Shown here: positions 11,345-21,978 of the stretch, piece by piece
How the letters are laid out: each line of letters starts with the position of its first letter
Position numbering within the stretch: the first letter of the stretch is position 1
From: Cymbomonas tetramitiformis
Lineage: Eukaryota > Chlorophyta > Pyramimonadophyceae > Pyramimonadales > Pyramimonadaceae
Assembly: GCA_001247695.2 (NCBI GenBank)
Contig: LGRX02010106.1
Location: 19,668 to 83,667 of the forward strand
Direction: 5' to 3'
DNA length: 64,000 nucleotides
The notes under the pieces: model-generated
Told to the model about the DNA's origin: nothing
Seen by the model: the letters and a program-made list of their open reading frames with translations, nothing else
The model's database searches: none
Made by a program: the position numbers and the translations under genes

Positions 11345-11524
11345 TGGGACCACCGGATTCACCTTATCATACCCAGCGCAGCCAGCTTCCAACATCGTCC
11401 AGTAAGTTGAGCAAACCTTCTCTGAAGTATTGCCCAATAGCCTTAGTAGCAAATGTAGAGGAGCACGTGTGTGGAGCCAGTGAAGGACTTTCTCATACAG
11501 TATGCACCAATGGCAGAGCTGCAA

Positions 11525-11872
11525 ATTAGGGTTTCCTATATATCTAGCCAATAGCAGTGCACCGTGCCTATGGTTTCCTAAATATTGGACCAATGAAATA
11601 GCTGCAAATTAGGGATTCCTAGATATCTAGCCAATAGCAGTGCACCGTTCCTATGGTTTCCTAAATATTGGACCAGTAAAATTGCAGTATATTAGGTTTT
11701 CCTAAATATCTAGCCAATAGCAGTGCACCGTTCCTATGGTTTCCTAAATATTGGACCAATAAAATAGCAGTATATTAGGTTTTCCTAAATATCTAGCCAA
11801 TAGCAGTGCAATGTGCCTATGGTTTCCTAAATATCTAGCCAATAACAAAGCAGTATGCCTCAGATTTCCTAA
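11525..11872. repeat. 83-bp tandem repeat made of two about 41-bp halves
   Basis: TATCTAGCCAATAGCAGTG occurs with starts at 11541, 11624, 11707 and 11790 (exactly 83 bp apart), with an extra half unit at 11832. Each unit holds two related halves, one with CTAAATATCTAGCCAATAGC and one with CTAAATATTGGACCAATAAA. The array starts about 180 bp after the transposase stop. The 180 bp between (11345-11524) hold no gene. Confidence 0.92.
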
Positions 11873-12045
11873 ATATGACAGCGGTTTTATATTATGTCAT
11901 TTCCCTAAAACTTGATTTATACGGATATATATATTTACCTTGTCCAATCACTATTTACCCAGCTTTAGGAGGACCCAATGTTTACATACAGTAAGGTTTA
12001 TACTTAAGTATGTGTCATAATGTCATATTTAGGAGATTTTAGTAA

Positions 12046-12088
12046 AACTTTAGGGAAACTTTAGGGAAACTTTAGGGAAATTTAGGGG
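12046..12088. repeat. Telomere-like TTTAGGG array, 11-bp spacing
   Basis: CTTTAGGGAAA is repeated about four times, so a plant/algal-type telomere heptamer (TTTAGGG) sits in each unit but at an 11-bp rather than 7-bp period. This is interstitial and short. Confidence 0.8.
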
Positions 12089-12115
12089 ATTCTTTGTTCA
12101 AGTGATTTGATCAAA

Positions 12116-12220
12116 TACTATTTAGTACGATATGCAGGCTACGGTCCTGAGCATGACACCTGGGTCAAAGCCACAGAGCTGACCAATGCAGCAGACATTA
12201 TAGCTGCCTATGAAGGCTAA
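12116..12220 (+). pseudogene. Chromodomain tail of a Ty3/Gypsy (chromovirus) integrase, fossil
   Basis: A short open stretch ending in TAA at 12218-12220 reads YLVRYAGYGPEHDTW and then TELTNAADIIAAY. This is the classic chromodomain signature (Y-V-W-GY...TWE...L-NA...I-Y) found at the C terminus of chromovirus integrases, with Trp-to-Tyr and Glu-to-Val changes in the aromatic cage region. Nothing upstream encodes the rest of the polyprotein; the flank is the TTTAGGG array. The following AT-rich 300 bp could be the old 3' LTR but no partner LTR is in the window. Confidence 0.75.
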
Positions 12221-13253
12221 ACATTATATTAAGCCTTATGCCCTTACTTCTTGTAATATATACTAATACATGTCGATCATCTATATAACCTTGCTCTTAA
12301 TGTTTATCATTATGTTGCATTGAAGCGGGAATTGATCCTTCCTTGCTAAAGGTGTAGTGAGCCTTGTTCAAAATCATACCCTTGCACAGATACGCACACA
12401 TGCGAGATATCATATCTGTGGATAAATAAAAACTGCTAAATGCTACCTTTCCCAAGACCGTGGTTTGTCATCGGATTCTGTGGCCAGTAAATCCGCGCTA
12501 CCGGATAACTGAGGTGGACGGAGTTGTGATCCTGAGTTATGCTTGACACACATAACTAAAACGAATTTCACACTAGTACGTGGCGAATCCATTCTCACTC
12601 ATCACGACAGATGTTCGTCAAAGCGTGCGTATACTGGACCATAAAAGGAGTTTGGCAGACGGGTGAGGATTTAAAGTGGACTTATAAAGACCCTCCGATA
12701 TCTCGTAAGCAGGGCCTTCTCCGTTTGCATTAAAACAAGCCCCAAAAATCGGGCTCCCCATCGCTACCTGTGAACCTCCATAGTAGCTTCAGGAGGGGAG
12801 GAAGGGTTGGGTGCACTATATCAGGCCGAGAATCGTTCGATTATAAATTGTTAAATCGTGGGATCATCGATCGCGCAAAGCGACGACGGCTAGCGCAAAT
12901 AATCCGTAACGTAGACTTCGGATGCTTTGAATCGTCTAGTACATACATGATAACGTGTGGATCAATCAGTAATCCAGCGTCAATCTGTATCACGAAAACG
13001 CTCTTCATTGAACCTTGGAACGTCACTCTGAAATACGATACGATTTCCGGAAAGGTGGGCTACATCCTAAGAACTGTAGGGCTAAATGCCTAAGGTGAGG
13101 GACTAAAGTGGACTCAGTTCCCCCCAATAACCTAAAAACACCATGAGGGACGCCTCAAATCGGTGTAAGAAGACTAATACCAGCAAGAAGCGACAACAAC
13201 AAAGACATCATAGACATATACAAAGGTATGCCCGTTGTGAGGTCACAACTCTT
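12221..13253. other. AT-rich non-coding stretch
   Basis: No gene is supported. A 107-codon frame at 12770-13093 has no family signal, no splice context and atypical composition, and is probably chance. Part of the left side may be decayed LTR from the chromovirus fossil. Confidence 0.5.
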
Positions 13254-13257
13254 TTAA

Positions 13258-14109
13258 CCCCTAAGGGGCGGTTTGTACCGTATACGGACGGATTTGATTG
13301 TGGGAATGTGCATCCAAGTGGTTCTACATGCCCTTGGCTTGCCGAAATATGCATTCCAAGGCGCGTGCACCTACCTGTGTGTATGTCGCAAATGACTAAT
13401 CACTAGGATGGGTAGTCCATATAGGACATATATCTCACATAGCAACATTTTCAATTACGACAATCCTTGAAACTTGCCTTTTAGAGCTTGAATTTTGTCT
13501 TAAAATATACGAAATCAAGGCTTACACCCGACGATCCCGCCCAATTGGGTGGAGTTGTGAAGGCATGTCGCGTGCCCAATGTCCACTAGCGTCCCCTGCA
13601 TGGTTGTTTGCATGCCACATGCTATATATCCCCACAAATAGGAAGCAATCGCCTTCAATTGCGCTTAAGTATGGGAAAGCATTCCTTAAGTATGGAAAAC
13701 ATTTACAATTAAGTGTTTTTTGGGTGTTTTTTTGGTGTTTTGGGGGGCGTTTTTGCTCATAGTCGGTATATTTGCCGGTATACAGGTGCGCTACCGGGTG
13801 GGAATATGTTCATGTGACCAATCCCCAAGTTTTCATGACGATAGTCACCCAACGAAGTCGAAATGTAAGTTGTAATAGGAGATTGGAGAAATTTTACATG
13901 TCCCAAAATCATGAAAACTGGGTTGGATATGCCGAAAATCTGAATATATATGGTGCACGGATGCATGTTATGGCGCTCTTAAAGTTACATGGTGGTCATA
14001 CACAGCATACATGATAACGTGAATGCACATCGATGTCCGCGATACGCGACAATGCCTACAATCCCCAAAACACCGTTTTTTGCAAGAAATTCCATCCGCC
14101 CCTTAGGGG
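13258..14109. mobile_element. piggyBac-like MITE flanked by TTAA
   Basis: The 852-bp unit begins CCCCTAAGGGGCGG and ends with its exact reverse complement, a perfect 14-bp terminal inverted repeat. Both sides are flanked by TTAA (13254-13257 and 14110-14113). A TTAA target duplication with TIRs starting CCC is the hallmark of the piggyBac superfamily. The interior has no transposase, so the element is non-autonomous. The terminal CCCCTAAGGGG is itself palindromic. Confidence 0.75.
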
Positions 14110-14124
14110 TTAAGAGGGGAGATC

Positions 14125-14770
14125 TGTCAGGGTCATGACCGATGACATATGTGTCATACATGTCATACGTGTCATGCCTGTCAGACATGTCATACCATGT
14201 CATGTCATATATTATTATGACAGTCGGTCGCGTCATATATTATTATGACAGTCGGTCGCGTCATATATTATTATGACAGTCGACAGTATGGTCGACCATG
14301 ACTGTACAGGTCGAGTCGCGTCATATATTTATGACAGTCGTCAGTACGGTCGACGATGACTGTACATGTCGCCAGATGATAATGTCATATCATCAGGCAT
14401 CCCTGTCATCGAGAGTTCGTATGTCGAACTCGAAGATGGCAAAGCAAAGATACATCTTGAAAACAAACAAGAACCATCTTGGCTTTCAGCATGCGCGGAA
14501 CTCGCATGCGCAGCATGAACGAACTAGTCGTTATTACCATGCTGGTCGTTCAACCTACGTCTCGGGTTCACAACCCAATGGCGGTACCATCTAAGATGAT
14601 GGGAGACGTTAGGTACAAAAGTGAGGAAGCGTTGTGCTTCAGCAGATCTTCTACAGAGACTGCACTCACAAACCCGCTCATCCGTACACTCGCATTGCTG
14701 TTCAAACTTTGCAGTGTTTATTTTGTATACTGATAATATATTTACGGCGCTTGTCTGCATAGCCGTATCA
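14125..14770 (+). repeat. LTR-like repeat, copy 1
   Basis: Starts TGTCAGGG and ends AGCCGTATCA; it is clearly homologous over its whole length to 59734-60340. It opens with short TGTCAT/ATGACA palindromic units, including about three tandem copies of a TATATTATTATGACAGTCGG-containing unit (about 14200-14290), and later holds conserved unique sequence, including GGTACAAAAGTG where copy 2 has a TATAAAAG box. TG...CA ends and size fit an LTR. No target duplication is visible and no coding sequence adjoins, so this is probably a solo or orphan LTR. Confidence 0.6.
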
Positions 14771-14799
14771 AAAATCGACAATTTCCAGTGATGGAAAAG

Positions 14800-15187
14800 T
14801 CAATTAAGGGTGAATTTTGACGGGGAACACGCTGATGACGCCAAAAATACCGTGCGGTAAGCCAATTTTCGTGCAGAAGGGGTGCTGCTGTTCAGAGAGG
14901 CACAACCGCGAATAGATTGTAGTCGGTCTCGCAGCTGGAGATGCTAATGAAGCCGAAAGTGGCGTGATACGGCACGTCCAGATGATTCCCGTAGCCGTAA
15001 TCTTACGGTAACAGCGGGGCGTTGCTGGAGATGCAAACAAGGGTTCGCTGGAGATGCGGTCGCTGGAGACGCGACGTCGCTGGAGATGCGATGACGAGAG
15101 TAAGGACCGAAAAAAAAGAGACCACCGCTTCAAGTGGTGCAGCCCAAACCTCATGGGGAAACAATACTTTGTACGGCACCAGAATCG
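14800..15187 (-). mobile_element. Antisense remnant of a GagE-5-type 5' leader
   Basis: The reverse complement of about 15030-15155 matches the leader just inside the left LTR of GagE-5 (26325-26410), including the GGTTTGGGCTGCACC start and the repeated CTGGAGATGC motif. It therefore marks a 5' end of a related element in the opposite orientation, with a piece of its LTR at 15156-15187. GagE-1 begins at 15188 immediately beside it. Confidence 0.6.
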
Positions 15188-15435
15188 TCAAGGGGAAGCT
15201 GAAATCCCCCCCCCACTGTATGGGGGTCCAGCTCCTCCTAGCATCACCCCTTGCTGCGTGTGTCACTGGTCGTGTGTCACCGTATGACACTCACCTGCTA
15301 GAAAACTCACTCCCGTAATTCTTCTATCAGTTTTGTATCACCGGTTTCCCCAGCCACTGCTTTCTGAGTCCCTGTTTCAGTGATACTGTTATATATCTTT
15401 ATCAATATATATACACATTTTCACCTGTTCTATCA
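15188..15435 (+). repeat. GagE-1 5' LTR
   Basis: Begins TCAAGGGGAAGCTG and ends TTCTATCA. The first 75 bp match 17534-17610 with few changes. The 5' end is a G-run/C-run hairpin like that of GagE-5. The TC start instead of TG is shared by this lineage. Confidence 0.8.
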
Positions 15436-15465
15436 GGTTATCGGTCCCACTTCACGTGAGTGGTG
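15436..15465 (+). promoter_or_regulatory. Putative primer-binding site and hairpin of GagE-1
   Basis: Directly after the LTR come GGTTATCGGTCCC and then the inverted repeat CCACTTCACGTGAGTGG. The same arrangement follows the LTRs of the other elements here. It resembles the Drosophila copia site, which pairs with the anticodon-side end of a cleaved tRNA rather than with the tRNA 3' CCA end. No tRNA was identified directly. Confidence 0.5.
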
Positions 15466-15702
15466 ATTCCGGTTGGTTCGGCTCGCCCGCTTCGGTTCAT
15501 CCGATTCTAAAAACCGTCAGCACCGTTTTATTTACCGTCAACATCGCAGATTAATTCAACTGCGAACCGTACCAGCGGCATTTTTTCCGTCTCCGTTCCC
15601 CTTGCCGCTTCCGTTTACCGTGGTTTACCCTACCGATTGTGACTGGGAATCCGCGCACCGTTTCCGTCAACTTTGAGCATTCTGGATTATTTTTTACCAA
15701 AC

Positions 15703-17292
15703 ATGTCTCAACAGCGCCAGATCGGGCTCGCTGAGGCCCTCCGTTCAGCAAGGCGGGCTAGTGCCACGCCATCACCGTCACCCGTGGACTCCGGCGGTGC
15801 TACGCCGGGTCCGACACGTCCGAGAAGAATTGTGTCGACCACTTCTTTGCGTTCACGTCCATCGTCACTGCGGCCGTCTCCGCTGCCGTCCGAATTCTTC
15901 AACGACCCGTCAGTCCTTGTCTCCACCCCGGTGGAGGAAGGCCGGGAAGAATAGTATTTGGAGCAACTATCGTACGCCTTCACGTACTCCGCCGACATCA
16001 TCGCGGTTTTGCGGCCTGGAGGCTACAACCCTAAGCATGGCTATACCCTCGACACCGAGACTGCTGACACCGACTTCAACGCCTTGATTGCGGCCTTTCG
16101 ACACGTTCTGTACCCCGTGTCCTTCCCCGAATTCTCCAAACTTCTGGACCTTGAGCACGACTACGATTACTACCACGTGGTGCTCAACGAGATCATTTTC
16201 ACCGTCCTCCCCATCGTTCTTCGTGGTACGGCTCTGGCGCTATACACAGAGGCGGCTCGTTCCCACCCTGGGGACGGCCGTTACATCTTACAGCGCCTCC
16301 GCTACGAGGTCGAGGGGGTCCCCGATTCCGACTCCGACCGTTTTTGGGTTAAAATGCGCTCAATCATCATCAACGAGCCCGACGACCCATCGCCGCAGCT
16401 TACGGCTATCCGTACTCTTGGTGACAAGCACGCCAGGATCAACCCCGACTACGGCGAGGCCAAGCGGGTAAAAGACCTTTGGCACATCCTCACCAGCTCG
16501 GCCAAGCAATCTCCGTACGTCACCCCCTTGTACGTCAACGTCATCCGCGATTTACGAGGTGGTACACCTTTCTCATTCTCCACGCTCTGCCTGCGGATCC
16601 GCACGGTATGGCGCGAGGAGCTCGACTTCGCCACCCCTGTGAAGGACACCGGCTACACCGTGCCTTCTGGTGGTGGTGGTGATGGGCGTGAGAAGAAACC
16701 GTCCCTCAACTCCGTCTCCTTTGACCGTAAGCCCGCCTACACCACCAAGCCCGTCGGTGAGTGGAAGGCGGAACCCGTTGGCGCCATGGTGAGGCGCTGG
16801 GCAGGTGTCGGGTACCCCTGCATTCTTTGCTTCCGCATGTGGGGTGTCACCGATGCACACCCTGACACCCGTGGATGCTGCCCTTACATGTGTAAGGAGG
16901 CATTTGGCAGTGGGCGCGCGCCCGACACCGCGCTCCCCGCTGGGAAGCGGCCCCCGCCCCCAGACTTCGTTGTTGCCATCGCGGCATTCCGGGCGACGGA
17001 TTGCCCTGCCGACGGCCCTCCGGTGGTGCCAGCCCCCCAGTCTGACACCCCGGCGGACGTGGCAATCATGACGTTCGTTGCCCCCGTGATCGACCCGTCA
17101 CCACAGCTCGCTCCGTTATCCGCATCTACGGCTGGCGAGCCGGTGGTGCCGTCTGCGGAGCCACCGCTTACTCAGCCGGCTCTGCACTTGGCATGCTCTG
17201 ACCCCGACGAGGTACCCGAGGACCCCGATGACGACGCCGCCCTTCATGGCTTCACTGAGGAGGAAGACTTCGATTGGCCGGCTTTCCGATGA
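15703..17292 (+). pseudogene. GagE-1 Gag, one in-frame TAG
   Basis: From the ATG at 15703 the frame is 530 codons, open except for TAG at 15952-15954. The N-terminal 85 residues are Ser/Pro/Arg-rich. A helical capsid-like region follows, then a Cys/His cluster of form C-x2-C-x9-H-x6-C (starting CILC, near 16828) and a Pro/Asp-rich tail ending DWPAFR. All this is shared with the GagE-5 Gag, which lacks a stop at this position, so the TAG is most simply a disabling mutation. The product would build virus-like particles; no enzymatic domain is present. Confidence 0.75.
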
Positions 17293-17533
17293 GAGACTCC
17301 GTGGATTCCGTCGATCGTCACCAGCGCCAACACCAAAAAGACCGTAGAGCGGGACTAGCCCGCCTAGCCTGTTTGTATGTCTCTTAGATGCCTAGGCAAC
17401 GCCCATGCACGGATGTGCTTCTAGCTGGGTTGGAAAAGGCCCCCTCGGCCTGGACACTAAATTGACATCGGGTTAGGGCTTAGGGTTTACCCTGCTCTTG
17501 CATGGCCACTCACACCTTCGGGGTGAGGTGGTG

Positions 17534-17610
17534 TCACGGGGAAGCTGAAATCCCCCCCCCACTGTATGGGGGTCCAGCTTCTCCTAGTATCACCCCTTGC
17601 TGCGTGTGTC
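17534..17610 (+). repeat. GagE-1 partial 3' LTR
   Basis: Matches the first 77 bp of the 5' LTR at 15188, starting TCACGGGGAAGCTG. It then meets a second, related LTR at 17613. It is preceded by GGGGTGAGGTGG. Either GagE-2 inserted here or the LTR was partly duplicated. Confidence 0.75.
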
Positions 17611-17612
17611 CG

Positions 17613-18339
17613 TCACGGAAAGCCGATTTCCCCCCAGCGTATGGGGCTGCTTCTCCTTGCGTCACCCCTCCTTGTGTGGCATGTGTCACCCGTGACCGTG
17701 TCTCTCCGTCACGTTAGCCTCTCTAGTTAGTCGGCCCGTATGTGCGCCTTCTTAGTTTTATGCTATTCCGTTTCCGAGCACCCGGCACTGTGTGATTCTG
17801 TGACTTTACCGCGTATACATATCCATTATATATATACCCTCATATCACCCTTTCTGTCAGGTTATCGACCCACTTCACGCTAAGTGGTGTTTCGGCAGGC
17901 ATCAACTCGCTTTGGCTTCACGTCAATTCTACAAAATTCCCTCTTTCCCTCTTACTTCCTTCGGACTTACATCGGTTTGAGACCCTTTGAGTGCAACTGC
18001 CTCATCCCAACTTCCCTGTCCAACTTCGTGTGTTGCCTACCGTCTGTGATTGGTTTTCCACGATTTCTTTCGGCCAAACTTCCTTCTTTCCCTCTTGTTC
18101 CTTCACCATGGCCGGCTACTTGCCTTCCGGTTTGAGCGCATTAACCTCAACCCGATTTCCTTATTTCACATCGTGGCCTGCCTACCGTCAACGAGATTGG
18201 TTCTCCGCGATTTCCTTCGGCCAAACTTCCTTCTAATTTTACATGAAGTTACGTTATGACCATCAACCCGAACGTCCACTCGACTTTCTGACCAGCAGCA
18301 CCCCTTCTGGCGGGAATACGGGTTACCGTACGACGTTTT
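17613..18339 (+). mobile_element. GagE-2, LTR and leader only
   Basis: A 247-bp LTR (17613-17859; TCACGGAAAGCC...TTTCTGTCA) is followed by GGTTATCGACCCACTTCACGC and the CCACTT/AAGTGG hairpin, matching the GagE-1 leader start. The interior to 18339 holds two imperfect copies of a segment containing TTCGGCCAAACTTCCTTCT, but no gag. The next element, GagE-3, begins at 18345, so the remainder is missing or was displaced. Confidence 0.65.
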
Positions 18340-18344
18340 TGACA

Positions 18345-18549
18345 TGTCAGATATATAGTCGGGTGTATATATCGGATAACGGAGAATAAACCCTGTGTTA
18401 AGGGTTTCGATATCAGAACGGTAAAAAGTCTCAGATTGATAAAAGAGATACACATAAATACTAACGGGTGTTTCCCGTCTACTGGTGACGGTCACCCAGC
18501 CTACTATAGGAAGTGACAGGTGACAGTCTTTACTGTATCACATCCAGCA
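18345..18549 (-). repeat. GagE-3 3' LTR
   Basis: 205 bp, pairing with 21496-21705. The G-rich tract read on the - strand just before it ends GGTGGTG. Confidence 0.9.
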
Positions 18550-18801
18550 CACCACCTAGGGTGGTGACCGGAGCTAGTAGTGAACGAAGCAAACAAACTC
18601 CCTACTCAACTTCAGGAGGAAACTGTAGCACAACTGGGGGCCTGTACTCTTGGTCAGGGCGGTCCCAGGTCACAGCAAGATTGTCAGATACTGCTGTTAC
18701 TTTGCTAAAACCCTAAACACAGCTCAAACTCAGAGAGCCCTTCTGCACATCTAGGAGGCTACACTACAGCTAACTCCCAGGCAGGCACGGCGTGACTAAT
18801 T

Positions 18802-21107
18802 CTAGCCACTAGTGGTCTTCGGAGCTGTCTGCCCGGCTCGGAGCAGCGTGACTGTGAAGCAGTTGCCGGCCCCCGGGGCCGGTGATGAATCATTCGTAGA
18901 AGGAATTGACGGATTCTCGATCACGGGAGGCTGCACCGTACCAGGGTGCTGCCAAGTGCCGCCCGACGGTGGAGCCTCGTCATCTGAAGATGAAGCCGGC
19001 GACAGCGGAGGGCCGTCCACAAACAACTCGGCAGGCGGCGGCGGCCCGGGATGCCACGGCATCGGAGCCATGTAGAGTCCCTGCCGTCTCTGCTCCCGCC
19101 GTTGGCGACGAGGCGGAATGGCACATGGCATGTCTGGAATCATGTCAGCTGGCGAAGCCTCCGCAGCCGGGACTGCCGAGCCAGTGGACGTAGCACCACC
19201 GACCGGTGGACCCGTGCATGTGCGTACACCGGCACCACCGACACCGGCAACGGCGTGCGGCGCGGCGGTGGCACAAATCATAAAGAGCGCGCACACCAAG
19301 GAGGAAGTGAGGAGAGACCTCGCGAACCTCGGAATGCCGTTCCCGCAGCCGTACCGTGGCCGCGGCGGTGCCACCGAGGTACCCTTGTCGTCATCGCCGC
19401 ACGCGGCGTAAGCCGCGGGCTTGTAGTCGATCACGCGCTCCGGCGTCTCAACCGCGGAGAGCAAGTTCATGCTCGCGGCCGGCTCGTCGGGCGCCCCCAA
19501 CGCAATTCCCGTACTCTCAATGAAATCGGCAAACGTGCGGGTGACGGGAGGGCAGAAGGGGTTCGGCGGACCGGTCCATTCCTCTTCGGACTCAACCGAC
19601 GCGGGCGGGGAGTGCGCGGCCGGCTCCGACAACACCGGCAAGTCGGCAGTGAAGGTGTTGACGTTGAACGTGGAAGCTCCAGCCGCGTGTGCCATCTCAG
19701 AGAATTCGGCGACAGCGGACACGAGGACCTCACCGTCCTCCTCGCAGAACGAGCACGCGCCGAAAGATCGGTGAAGACCTCCGGCTTCCCGCCCGCAAGC
19801 ATGCAGAGGGCGTCGAATTCCACGGGGTCGCCGTGGTCGATGGCGTGCTGGAACTTCGCGGCCAGCACGGAGTTCTCGGCCTCCTCGGCGAAGGCGAACG
19901 CCGAGAGCCCGGCCCTGCCCCCGTTCGGGCAGTCCCGGTGCCAATGCCTCGCTTTCCCCTTAGCACACACCTGATTTTGGCAGTACGGGATTGTCGCACC
20001 GCTCTCGCGGTGGAAGGCCACCTTCCGTGAGACGGACTGAGACCAATTCCCCCCTTTGGGGAGGGGCGAGGCTGCGAAACGGGTCTTGACCCGGCGGTCC
20101 GGTTTGTCCGCGCGAGGGGTAAACCCCCGCGGAGACGGTTCGGACTCGGCGGCGACGAGGAAGGTGGCCAATTGTCTCTTCAAGTCGAGTACCATTGTCC
20201 GTAAGTCCTCGATCTCACCCGCCGCACCCGACCCATCAACGCCCTTCTCCATGAAGTGCGTGCCGTGGGAGTACCGGTGTGCGGATGCGGTGGCGGTGCC
20301 CGCCCGCACGTGCTCGCCGTAGCACTCCCGCACCCACTGCTGAATGGTGAGTAGGTCGTGGGCGGCTCGCTGGTCGTGAAGGAGCAAACGGGACACCACC
20401 GGTTGGTAGAAGGTGGCGTCGAGGGCTTTGATGAAAAGGGACTTCACGTCCTCGTCCTGGAGCGTCGATCTCGCCCTCGCTGCCTTGAGCGCGGCGTTGA
20501 AGTCCTCAATGGGTCCATGAGGGTCCACGCCCGCAGCGATGCGGACGGCAAACATGTCCGCTTGCCCCTGGAAGGGGTCCCCAACCGGGATCATCCGACG
20601 GGCGAACTCGAGCAGGACACGCTTACCGTCTGCTGGGAAGCTGGCGTGGGAGGAGTCCAACCAGTCCGCTGCGGGCGACGAGGGGTCGATCAGCAGCTCG
20701 ATCGTGGAGAACAACAAATTGTTGGCCTCCACGCGGACGGCCAAAGTAGCGTCGTCCAGCGTGAAGAGCGGGAGGAAACCGGTGTCCTCAGTGACGAATG
20801 CCGCCTGCAGGGCAGAGACCATCCTCGTGAAGATGGCCGCCGCGTGGGGCTCCGCACCGGAAAATCTACCCTCCTTGCCGTCGAACAACTTGCGTTGGAC
20901 GTGCTTCGCCACCTTCATGTCGAAGTGCTCCCGCTGTAGTGTGCGTACCGATGCCAAAAATGCGGCCCCCGCCGAATTAGCGGCCGGCTGTGCCGCTGGC
21001 GGGGTCGCGGGCGTGTTGGCATGCCTGGCAGCAACGGAGTCAAAAATTGTGCTTAATGTGCGGCGGCGATGCGCCATGCTAGCCGTCGATCTAGTAGAAG
21101 CAACCAT
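18802..21107 (-). pseudogene. GagE-3 Gag with C-terminal membrane segment, frameshifted
   Basis: Reads from the ATG at 21107 leftwards to a stop at 18802, changing frame once near 19770. The N-terminal block RRRTLSTIFDSV matches GagE-4 (ARKLATIFDDV). The capsid-like region carries the shared motif around GKEGRFSG...NNLLFS. A zinc-knuckle-like cluster has form C-x4-C-x6-H-x4-C and ends HRDCP. After the frameshift an acidic linker leads to YGCGNGIPR and a hydrophobic run (SLLTSSLVCALFMICATAA), then a Pro-rich tail. Probable particle-forming protein; no enzyme domain. The frameshift could be decay or, less likely, programmed; other lineage members are in one frame here. Confidence 0.75.
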
Positions 21108-21495
21108 GATGAAGAAGACTACAGGGGTGGAGTGAGGCAAGAAGACGTGGAAAAAAAATGCGGTAGTCTTGGGCGGCCAAGAAATGTGGTGGGTCGTCGA
21201 TACGGCTGCCGTGAGAGAGCAGAAATTCTGAGAAGTCGTGTGGTAGATGGCGGCCGATACGAAACGGTGTGGTGACCAACCAGGATGCGTAAACCAACCC
21301 AACGTTAAATCCCGTAGAAAAGACGTCCTCAAAGGCCTACAGCTAGCCGTAAATCAACCCACAAAACTTAGGCCATACCCGCGACTGCCGGCACTTCCAC
21401 GCGCGGAGCGCCTCACTCCATCCCAAGCGTCCGGCCTTAGCCAATCATCCTCGCGGTGTCGCAGTGGCTAAATAAAGCGCAAGTGGGGCCAAACC

Positions 21496-21705
21496 TGTCA
21501 GATATATAGTCGGGTGTATATATCGGATAACGGAGAATAAACCCTGTGTTAAGGGTTTCGATATCAGAACGGTAAAAGTCTCAGATTGATAAAAGAGATA
21601 CACATAAATACTAACGGGTGTTTCCCGTCTACTGGTGACGGTCACCCAGCCTACTATAGGAAGTGACAGGTGACAGTCTTTACTGTCGGTGTGTCACATC
21701 CAACA
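21496..21705 (-). repeat. GagE-3 5' LTR
   Basis: 210 bp, the partner of 18345-18549. The 5-bp size difference comes from small indels near the TGCTGGATGTG end and in an A-run. A putative primer-binding motif GGTTTGGCCCC starts at 21495 on the - strand. Confidence 0.9.
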
Positions 21706-21764
21706 TGACATTACCCCCGTTTTCCTCGTCAAATTTCACCCCAATTTGACTTCTCCATCACTTG

Positions 21765-21978
21765 TAAGGCGCGGCAATTACCGGTAATTTGAAAAGGGGG
21801 TCTGGTATTACCGGTAATTTTACCGGTAATTACCATCCCAGTAATTTACCAAAATAATTACTGCCACTTATTATATATGGAGTCAGGGGTAATTGGAAAA
21901 GGTGGTCTGGTATTACTGGTAAAATTACCGGTAATTACCATCCCAGTAATTTACCAAAAAAATTACTGCCGCGCCTTA
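21765..21978. mobile_element. hAT-like MITE with 8-bp target duplication
   Basis: 214 bp with terminal inverted repeats TAAGGCGCGGCA...TGCCGCGCCTTA, flanked on both sides by ATCACTTG (21757-21764 and 21979-21986). An 8-bp duplication points to the hAT superfamily. The interior consists of two half-units, each containing TCTGGTATTAC and many GGTAATTACC palindromes, and encodes nothing. Confidence 0.85.

Larger units (their letters stand above)
15188..17610 (+). mobile_element. GagE-1, gag-only LTR retroelement with truncated 3' LTR
   Basis: A 248-bp 5' LTR (15188-15435), a leader, one gag-like frame (15703-17292) and the first 77 bp of a 3' LTR (from 17534), which is cut at 17610 by the start of GagE-2. 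No reverse transcriptase, integrase or protease is encoded. GTGAGGTGG lies just before the 3' LTR and could prime plus-strand synthesis. LTR and Gag are related to GagE-5. Confidence 0.8.
18345..21705 (-). mobile_element. GagE-3, gag-only LTR retroelement (TSD TGACA)
   Basis: LTRs at 18345-18549 (3') and 21496-21705 (5') are nearly identical; the differences are small indels. Both flanks carry TGACA (18340-18344 and 21706-21710), an exact 5-bp target duplication. On the - strand the LTR starts TGCTGGATGTG (TGTTGGATGTG in the 5' copy) and ends CTGACA. GGTGGTG precedes the 3' LTR and GGTTTGGCCCCAC follows the 5' LTR. The interior of about 2.9 kb has only a gag, broken by one frameshift. Confidence 0.9.

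Noticed and set aside
12770..13093. 107-codon frame
   Set aside because: AT-rich surroundings, no motif, no splice or promoter context.
19051..21275. Long + strand frames opposite the GagE-3 gag
   Set aside because: Shadows of GC-rich coding sequence on the - strand, with no family signal.
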